Positions 58,314 through 64,000 of a stretch of 64,000 bases of DNA are shown here, piece by piece. How positions within the stretch are numbered: the first letter of the stretch is position 1; every line of letters begins with the position of its first letter. The DNA is from Candidatus Pacearchaeota archaeon. GTDB lineage: Archaea > Nanobdellota > Nanobdellia > Pacearchaeales > GW2011-AR1. The DNA is taken from NCBI GenBank assembly GCA_019659125.1, contig JAIFVX010000002.1, positions 96,002 to 160,001 of the forward strand. The letters are read 5' to 3'. Both the position numbers and the translations under genes were made by a program. The notes below the pieces were generated by a model. That model was not told the origin of the DNA. It searched no databases and saw nothing but the letters and a program-made list of their open reading frames with translations.

Positions 58314-59377
58314 GCCACCTCTCCCTTTACGCTTTCCCTTTCTTCTTTCAGGTCAGGAGTAAGCTTGTCATACATGTAGTCAAACATTTCTTCAGGTTTT
58401 ATAGGCTGAATGGATTCGAACTTGGTTATGGCATCCTGCACTAACTGCTCAGCTTTTTGCGCAACTTCTTTTTCATATGAATCTGAGAACATTTTCTTCT
58501 TTACCATATATTTCTTTAGTCTTTCTATAGGGTCCTTGGATTCCCACTTTTTAACCTCATTCTCACTTCGGTATTTCTTAGCATCATCCGATGTGGTATG
58601 ATCTCCCATTCTATACGTAAAACATTCAATAAATGTCGGTCCTTTGCCATTCCGAGCTTTCTTTAACGCATCTTGTACTGCACTATAAACTGCAAACACA
58701 TCATTGCCATCAACTTGGATCCCTTCAAATCCATACGCAATCGCTTTCTGCGCCAGGGATTGCGCTGCAGTCTGTTCTTTTACAGGAACAGATATGGCAT
58801 ATTGATTATTCTGGCAGATAAATACTGTAGGTGCCTTAAAAACTCCGGCAAAGTTCATAGCTTCATGAAAGTCTCCTTCTGAGGTCGCTCCATCTCCAAA
58901 ATATACAAGGGTAGCTCCTTCCTTCTTATAGAACTTAAACGACATAGCCATACCTACTGCATGAGGCAAGTGACCTCCCACCGTGATCGCAACAGGAAAC
59001 ATATTTACGTTTTTTGGTATATCCATGCCCCTTTCATCCCCTGCCCAGTATTGAAATAACTTTTCTAAGGGCATTGCTCGTGTAATGAACACTCCATGTT
59101 CTCTGAATGCTGGAAATGCCATATCGTGTTCCTGCATCTGGATCGCTGAAGGAATCTGACAGGCTTCCTGTCCCTTCACAGAAGCAAATGTCCCTATCCT
59201 TCCCTGCCTTTGCAATTTTACAGCCTTATCATCAAATGTTCTTGTAAGTATCATGAGTTCATACATTCTTTTTATAATTGCAGGAGAAAGGGATGGAATC
59301 AACTTTTCATCTGCAATTCCCTGTTCATTTAAAATTTGCAGATAGGGAACCTCAAATTTTTCAATAATTTTCCTCAT
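58310..59377 (-). CDS. pdhA: 2-oxoacid (pyruvate) dehydrogenase E1 alpha
   Basis: TPP motif YFGDGATSEGDFHEAMNFAGVFKAPTVFICQNN; YRMGDHTTSDDAKKYR; SD-like gaggtga upstream of ATG. Confidence 0.93.
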   Translation of the reverse strand: MRKIIEKFEVPYLQILNEQGIADEKLIPSLSPAIIKRMYELMILTRTFDDKAVKLQRQGRIGTFASVKGQEACQIPSAIQMQEHDMAFPAFREHGVFITRAMPLEKLFQYWAGDERGMDIPKNVNMFPVAITVGGHLPHAVGMAMSFKFYKKEGATLVYFGDGATSEGDFHEAMNFAGVFKAPTVFICQNNQYAISVPVKEQTAAQSLAQKAIAYGFEGIQVDGNDVFAVYSAVQDALKKARNGKGPTFIECFTYRMGDHTTSDDAKKYRSENEVKKWESKDPIERLKKYMVKKKMFSDSYEKEVAQKAEQLVQDAITKFESIQPIKPEEMFDYMYDKLTPDLKEERESVKGEVA

Positions 59378-59462
59378 TCTTTCACCTCGGTCTTTACAAT
59401 CCCGGGCGATATTTAAACCTTGTCTGAGAAATCTTTAAATAGCCCCCTTTGATGATTTTTTT

Positions 59463-59987
59463 ATGATAACTAAAGAAAGTAGAGACCAACAGGCAGGTTC
59501 TAATCTAGAAGGCTCTCTGAAAGTCATCCGCGACCTTATCGCCAAGCGGGCGTATGAGATAAGCATCTCTGGCACGGGCGGAAGTGAGCTGGAGAATTGG
59601 CTGCGAGCAGAGCGTTCTCTGAACGATAATGTAGGAGTACTAAACTACTATGAACCATTCCAACATGAAATGAGGCGAAAGCTAGAGTTAAAAGGATACC
59701 AGTTAAAATTTTCTACAGAACTCCACTGCGACATTGAAACCAATGATGGTAGATGTATCGGCGACTTAGATTTTGAGTACGAGCATAGTGCTCATTCTAA
59801 TGGAAAAGATTGGGATTTATGGCTGAATGGAGAAGAACATCGTGAATCACTACTTCCCGTTATAGAATCTCTAGCTAGGCAAAATAAGGCTACTATGAGT
59901 GTAACTTACCTATATGAACTACCTCTAGGAGATGGTCGTACAGGTATCAGACATGCACACATGGAGATTACTGATACGGCTAAGTAA
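59463..59987 (+). CDS. Hypothetical protein, N-terminus resembles DUF2934
   Basis: LIAKRAYEISISGTGGSELENWLRAERSL resembles the IAxRAYELWExxGxxxGxxxEHWLxAERxL consensus; TATA-like tctttaaatag upstream. Confidence 0.55.
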   Translation: MITKESRDQQAGSNLEGSLKVIRDLIAKRAYEISISGTGGSELENWLRAERSLNDNVGVLNYYEPFQHEMRRKLELKGYQLKFSTELHCDIETNDGRCIGDLDFEYEHSAHSNGKDWDLWLNGEEHRESLLPVIESLARQNKATMSVTYLYELPLGDGRTGIRHAHMEITDTAK

Positions 59988-60038
59988 TAAGCGATCTATT
60001 TCAATAAGATATTTAAGCATCTTTTAGTTCTTGAAAGA

Positions 60039-60665
60039 ATGAAAGAGGTGTATAATGAGTATAAGGCTGAGCAGTTTTTACGGCGATATCTTCCTGTTGC
60101 GCGATCACAGCTTGTTCATGACAGCACGCAGGTTACTCTTCCCTTGCCTCTTGTCTTAAAGATCATCTCTGATGATGCATTACATAAAAGCGAGGTTCAT
60201 GGAGTCAGAGTTGTAAAGACACAGGATGATTTGGAGAGGGAATTTTCAGATTTGATTGAGAATGCGAAGAAAAGAAAGCTAAAGATTGATGGTATCCTTG
60301 TCCAGGAATACTGTTGGGGAACAGAATTGATTATGGGGATAAAGAATGATGAAGTCTTTGGCCATGTCATTGTATTTGGTGTTGGAGGGATATTTACCGA
60401 GATACTGAAAGATACATCAACACGAAAGTGCCCTATCACTGCTCATGATGCGGATGAGATGATGGAAGAATTGAAAGCGAAGGATATACTGCACGGTGCA
60501 CGAGGAGTAAAAGTAAATAGAGAGTTCTTGAAACATGCGCTTGTGGCTATCTCAAAGATTCCAGGACATCATCCCCACATAGAAGAGCTCGACATCAATC
60601 CATTCATGGCAGATGAAGAAGGCGGGAAGGTTGTTGATGCTCGAATTGTATTCAATACTAAGTAA
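60039..60665 (+). CDS. acdB: Acetyl/acyl-CoA synthetase (ADP-forming) beta subunit, ATP-grasp
   Basis: PLVLKIISDDALHKSEVHGVRV, GILVQEYCWGTELIMGIKNDEVFGHVIVFGVGGIFTEILKDTSTR, IEELDINPF. Confidence 0.9.
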   Translation: MKEVYNEYKAEQFLRRYLPVARSQLVHDSTQVTLPLPLVLKIISDDALHKSEVHGVRVVKTQDDLEREFSDLIENAKKRKLKIDGILVQEYCWGTELIMGIKNDEVFGHVIVFGVGGIFTEILKDTSTRKCPITAHDADEMMEELKAKDILHGARGVKVNREFLKHALVAISKIPGHHPHIEELDINPFMADEEGGKVVDARIVFNTK

Positions 60666-61278
60666 GTTTCTTTAGAGCTTCTTTAGGGTTTTCTGAGTCG
60701 CTAATGAACGATCCCGAGTTAAGAATTGTTGCTCCGGCTCTTTTCAACTTTTTTGCTGTTAGTGGATTAACTCCCCCGTCAATCTGTATAGATATCTTTG
60801 CAAGTTTCTTCAGTTGTTTTATTTTTGTATATATTGAAGGAAGGAGATGCTGGTGCTCTTTTCCAGGGTGGACTCCCATAAGAAGCACTCCATCGATCAA
60901 TGATATAAAATGAAGAAGATTCTGAACTTTTGTCTCGGGATTTAGCGCAATAAATGCTTTCATCTTGTATGTATGTATTGCTGCAATAAGATCCTCTATC
61001 GCTCCTGCATTTTTCTGCGATTCATAATGGAATATGATTTTCTTGAAACCTTTATGCCTTAGCTTTCTTATATATGATAGTGGATTGCGTACCATGAGAT
61101 GGGCCTCAGATTCATAGTTATTTAATCGTGGAATGGCGGAAATATTAATCGATTTCGCCTTGACAAATTTTCCATCCATGATATCAACCTGAAATTTTCT
61201 TGATAGTGTTTTTACCTTATTGAATCGCTCATCAAATTCCTTCTTTGATTTTGCGAATACCGTAGGAATGATAATCAT
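60658..61278 (-). CDS. rpe: Ribulose-phosphate 3-epimerase family
   Basis: KFQVDIMDGKFV, SEAHLMVRNP, VLLMGVHPGKEHQ, IQIDGGVNPLTAKKLKRAGATILNSGSFI. Confidence 0.85.
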   Translation of the reverse strand: MIIIPTVFAKSKKEFDERFNKVKTLSRKFQVDIMDGKFVKAKSINISAIPRLNNYESEAHLMVRNPLSYIRKLRHKGFKKIIFHYESQKNAGAIEDLIAAIHTYKMKAFIALNPETKVQNLLHFISLIDGVLLMGVHPGKEHQHLLPSIYTKIKQLKKLAKISIQIDGGVNPLTAKKLKRAGATILNSGSFISDSENPKEALKKLT

Positions 61279-61724
61279 CGTCGCTCATATCGAGCTATTT
61301 TTTGGATCCTTCGTTCGTGCCTTGATTTTTTACTAAATTTGGTGTTTAACCATATTAAAATTATGGATTCGATTTTCTTTAAGGGAAAATTCCTTCCTCG
61401 CAATCCAAGAATGTTCGCATCATTATCCTCCCTAGACATTTTTGCAGAATATGAATCATAAGCAGCCACTGCACGAATTCCAGGGACTTTGTTTGCAGCA
61501 ATAGTCATTCCCACTCCTGTGCCACATACCAATATCCCTTTTGCTTCCTTATCCTTGGCCACTTTTTGTGCAACCTTGAATGCATAGTCAGGATAGTCAT
61601 CATGCTTCTCTTCCTGATAGGGACCAAGATCATGATAGGGAATTTTCTTTTTATCAAGGAACTCCTTTACTTTTTTCTTTACATGGAAACCGGCATGGTC
61701 AGATCCTAGAAACACCTCTTTCAT
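61275..61724 (-). CDS. rpiB: Ribose-5-phosphate isomerase B
   Basis: VFLGSDHAGFHVKKKVKEFL, GILVCGTGVGMTIAANKVPGIRAVAAYDSYSAKMSREDNDANILGLRGR; start at MKEVFL. Confidence 0.9.
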   Translation of the reverse strand: MKEVFLGSDHAGFHVKKKVKEFLDKKKIPYHDLGPYQEEKHDDYPDYAFKVAQKVAKDKEAKGILVCGTGVGMTIAANKVPGIRAVAAYDSYSAKMSREDNDANILGLRGRNFPLKKIESIILIWLNTKFSKKSRHERRIQKIARYERR

Positions 61725-61755
61725 TAAAGATGAAGATGAACGAGATTTATAAGAG

Positions 61756-62109
61756 TTATGGATAGACAAACCCTGCTTTTTGAAGGGGTTGGGGCTGGTA
61801 TGCGGGGTCTACCATATCCAATATATCTGCATCATAGCGATCTGCCGTATGACTTATCTTTTGACCAATAAGAATTCCTGAAATTGTGAAGGCAAGTCGA
61901 GGAGAAGTAGTTAAAACATCCTGATTGATTACTCGTACCACTCCTTGCTCTGATGCGTCTCGGTCGACAACTGAATAAAGACCTTTCAAATCTTGTGAGG
62001 GGGTAACCTCTATTTTAGGACGGTGGATGTTTAATTCCCTAATAAACTTTGAAACTTCTTGCGACGACATCCCGCAAATGTTCAATCTGCTAAAGCTATC
62101 ATTCGTCAT
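61756..62109 (-). CDS. Hypothetical protein, 117 aa
   Basis: Unoccupied gap between rpiB and tpiA on the same strand; no family recognised. Confidence 0.5.
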   Translation of the reverse strand: MTNDSFSRLNICGMSSQEVSKFIRELNIHRPKIEVTPSQDLKGLYSVVDRDASEQGVVRVINQDVLTTSPRLAFTISGILIGQKISHTADRYDADILDMVDPAYQPQPLQKAGFVYP

Positions 62110-62141
62110 ATCAATCCATTAAACTCACGTTTTATAAATCT

Positions 62142-62774
62142 TTAGAATAAAGCCGAGACTTCTTTGAGGAACTTCTCGGGATTTTGCGAATGGGCGACCG
62201 CTGAGGCAACAAGAATACCTTTGCAACCAAGCTTTAGTGCTTCCTTGACATCTGCTGCGGAAGTTATTCCTGCGCCGCAAAGAGGGATGATGTCAGTGCC
62301 TTTCAAGACCTCGACAAATTTTAACAGGTCTTTGGGATCATGGGCCGTAATTGGCTTTCCTGTCGCAATCAGCTTTGGATTTTCATATGCTATGGCAAAT
62401 GGATCAAGTTTTTTGAGTTTTTCCGCTTCGGCAATACTGTCAGTACATACGATCAAGCGTAGATTCAACTCTTTGCAACGCTGGATAGTTTTCTTAATGA
62501 CTTGAAATGAAATGGGATGTTCTGAATGGTTTAATAGACTGCCTCTGGCTCCTACTGATTGCAGAGCTTCAGGCAATATGAAACCTGTTGCCCTCTCAGA
62601 CTCTTGATAATCGACATGCTGAGCATACACGGGAAGTGTTGTGCTCTTTACAATTTCTTTGACATCTGTATGAGGCACGGCAACATGAGCTTTATTGCAA
62701 TAGATATCGATGGTCCTCACAAGGTCTATAAGTGGCTGACCAAACTTGTAATTCTTAAGATTGATGACAATCAT
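62142..62774 (-). CDS. tpiA: Triosephosphate isomerase
   Basis: MIVINLKNYKFG, GSLLNHSEHP, IAYENPKLIATGKPI, PLCGAGITSAADVKEALKLGCKGILVASAV. Confidence 0.92.
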   Translation of the reverse strand: MIVINLKNYKFGQPLIDLVRTIDIYCNKAHVAVPHTDVKEIVKSTTLPVYAQHVDYQESERATGFILPEALQSVGARGSLLNHSEHPISFQVIKKTIQRCKELNLRLIVCTDSIAEAEKLKKLDPFAIAYENPKLIATGKPITAHDPKDLLKFVEVLKGTDIIPLCGAGITSAADVKEALKLGCKGILVASAVAHSQNPEKFLKEVSALF

Positions 62775-63523
62775 TTGAACATGATCTCCTTTATCTTCTT
62801 CGCCATGTGCAATGGATTTTTATGCTGCCATACGTTCCTTCCTACTGCGACACCAAATGCCTTTGCCTTCACAGTTTCCTGCACTTCTTTGAGGAAAACA
62901 GGTTCATCCACCTTTGATCCTCCCGAAATCACGATTTTTGTTTTTCCTGCTGATTTTACCGCCCATGCTAGATCTTTCTCATTTCCATTATATTTTAATT
63001 TTACTACATCTGCTCCTATCTCTAAACCAACACGAGCTGCATAAGCCATAAGTTCTGCTGCAGGCTTTTCTTCAACAGACTTTCCTTTGGGATAAATCCA
63101 TGCAATAACTGGAATTCCACGCTCATGAGCTTCCCTTTCTATATATTCGAACTCCTGTAGCATCGCTGGCTCGTGCTCACTCCCTATGTAAATCGTGTAT
63201 CCTACTGCTGCCGCTCCCAACTTGATTGCTTCCTCTACCGTGCATAGTTGCAATGATACGGGATCTCCTTTCACAAGACTTGTTTTTCCGTTAAGTTTGA
63301 CGATAAGAGGGATTTTGCTTCGTTGGATGGCAGAATTATACTTTTCAGCAATACCTTTTTGGAAAATCATCGCTGTAAACTTTCCTTTAGAAGCAATATC
63401 TATGATGCTTTTAGGATCAACGTTTGCATCATTGAATTCAATAGGGCCATGCTCTATACCTTGGTCATAGGCAAGATACAAGGCTTTCCCTTTCGTGGTA
63501 ATTTTGTCGAGACTCACCTTCAT
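62771..63523 (-). CDS. Fructose-bisphosphate aldolase, archaeal class I (DhnA/DeoC-like)
   Basis: YLAYDQGIEHGPIEF, DVVKLKYNG, KIVISGGSKVDE, GVAVGRNVWQHKNP. Confidence 0.88.
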   Translation of the reverse strand: MKVSLDKITTKGKALYLAYDQGIEHGPIEFNDANVDPKSIIDIASKGKFTAMIFQKGIAEKYNSAIQRSKIPLIVKLNGKTSLVKGDPVSLQLCTVEEAIKLGAAAVGYTIYIGSEHEPAMLQEFEYIEREAHERGIPVIAWIYPKGKSVEEKPAAELMAYAARVGLEIGADVVKLKYNGNEKDLAWAVKSAGKTKIVISGGSKVDEPVFLKEVQETVKAKAFGVAVGRNVWQHKNPLHMAKKIKEIMFK

Positions 63524-63553
63524 AGAGCAGGAAGCGGTTGTTTCTATATAAAT

Positions 63554-63940
63554 CTAGCTTTTCGCTTCTATTTGTCTAATAAGGTCCTGAAGATGTTGGG
63601 TATAAAAGTCAAGTTGCGTGGAAAGCTGTACCTTTATGTCATTCAAACGAGTGATTTGTGATTCTATCACTTTTTTAGCCTCTTCGGGGGTCTTTCGAAC
63701 TATGACTCCTGCACCTACCTCAACAAAGAGCTTTTTCTCCTGCAAGGATGATTTCACATAGACTCCTTTTCCTAGAGATGCAAGCATTTCCTTTTCAGAT
63801 GATGTACTAATTGCATGAAGATGCTCTGTAAATGCTTGTAGCTCTACAATCTGCTGTCGCACTAACTCTAAGTTCTGCTCGGTCTCCTTGGCATGCTGTT
63901 CAATGAAGGATGCCTTCATGATAAGATCTTGGTCCATCAT
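63554..63940 (-). CDS. pfdA: Prefoldin alpha subunit
   Basis: Coiled-coil ends with central GKGVYVKSSL...LFVEVGAGVIVRKTPEEA. Confidence 0.87.
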   Translation of the reverse strand: MMDQDLIMKASFIEQHAKETEQNLELVRQQIVELQAFTEHLHAISTSSEKEMLASLGKGVYVKSSLQEKKLFVEVGAGVIVRKTPEEAKKVIESQITRLNDIKVQLSTQLDFYTQHLQDLIRQIEAKS

Positions 63941-64000
63941 AAAATGATTAGATAGAGGCTTTTAAAGTTATCTTCCAGACTTCAAGTTTCTCCATAAAGA

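Noticed and set aside
1-64000. CRISPR arrays, rRNA, tRNA, transposases, phage genes or defence systems
   Set aside because: No regularly spaced repeats, tRNA-like arms or recognisable transposase/Cas/defence motifs seen on reading; a tRNAscan-SE/Infernal and HMM scan would be needed to exclude them fully

Overview
Gene-dense archaeal window with no rRNA, tRNA, CRISPR array or transposase recognised. Archaeal assignment rests on an AglB/STT3 oligosaccharyltransferase, prefoldin alpha, DhnA-type class I aldolase, ADP-forming acetyl-CoA synthetase, SpoIIM-like membrane protein and TATA-like boxes about 25-30 nt upstream of many start codons. A DPANN-like host is my guess only. Left third (1-26 kb): surface glycan / N-glycosylation locus with about a dozen glycosyltransferases, carbamoyltransferase, FkbM methyltransferases, RmlD-like reductase, flippase, GlcNAc-1-P-transferase-like enzyme and STT3. 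Middle (26-43 kb): transketolase, Prs, PfkB kinase, class I GAPDH, PGK, a five-gene P-type ATPase / CcdA / His-rich protein / micropeptide operon, dihydrolipoamide dehydrogenase, malic enzyme, fumarase and a FrdA/NadB-like flavoprotein. Right third (43-64 kb): probable amino-acid or polyamine catabolic cluster (two aldehyde dehydrogenases, Ord-like dehydrogenase, DAO-type oxidase, three saccharopine-dehydrogenase-like paralogs), ADP-forming acyl-CoA synthetase, a complete PDH E1a-LipB-E1b-E2 operon with two MgtE-like half-permeases, then Rpe, RpiB, TIM, aldolase and prefoldin. The observations I rate highest: the redox/metal operon led by a 26-aa CPFC micropeptide, the possible undescribed catabolic route built on Lys9-like paralogs, an antisense-overprinted C-terminal extension between two of those paralogs, and symmetric shared-TATA divergent promoters. 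All function calls are from reading motifs; no searches were run.
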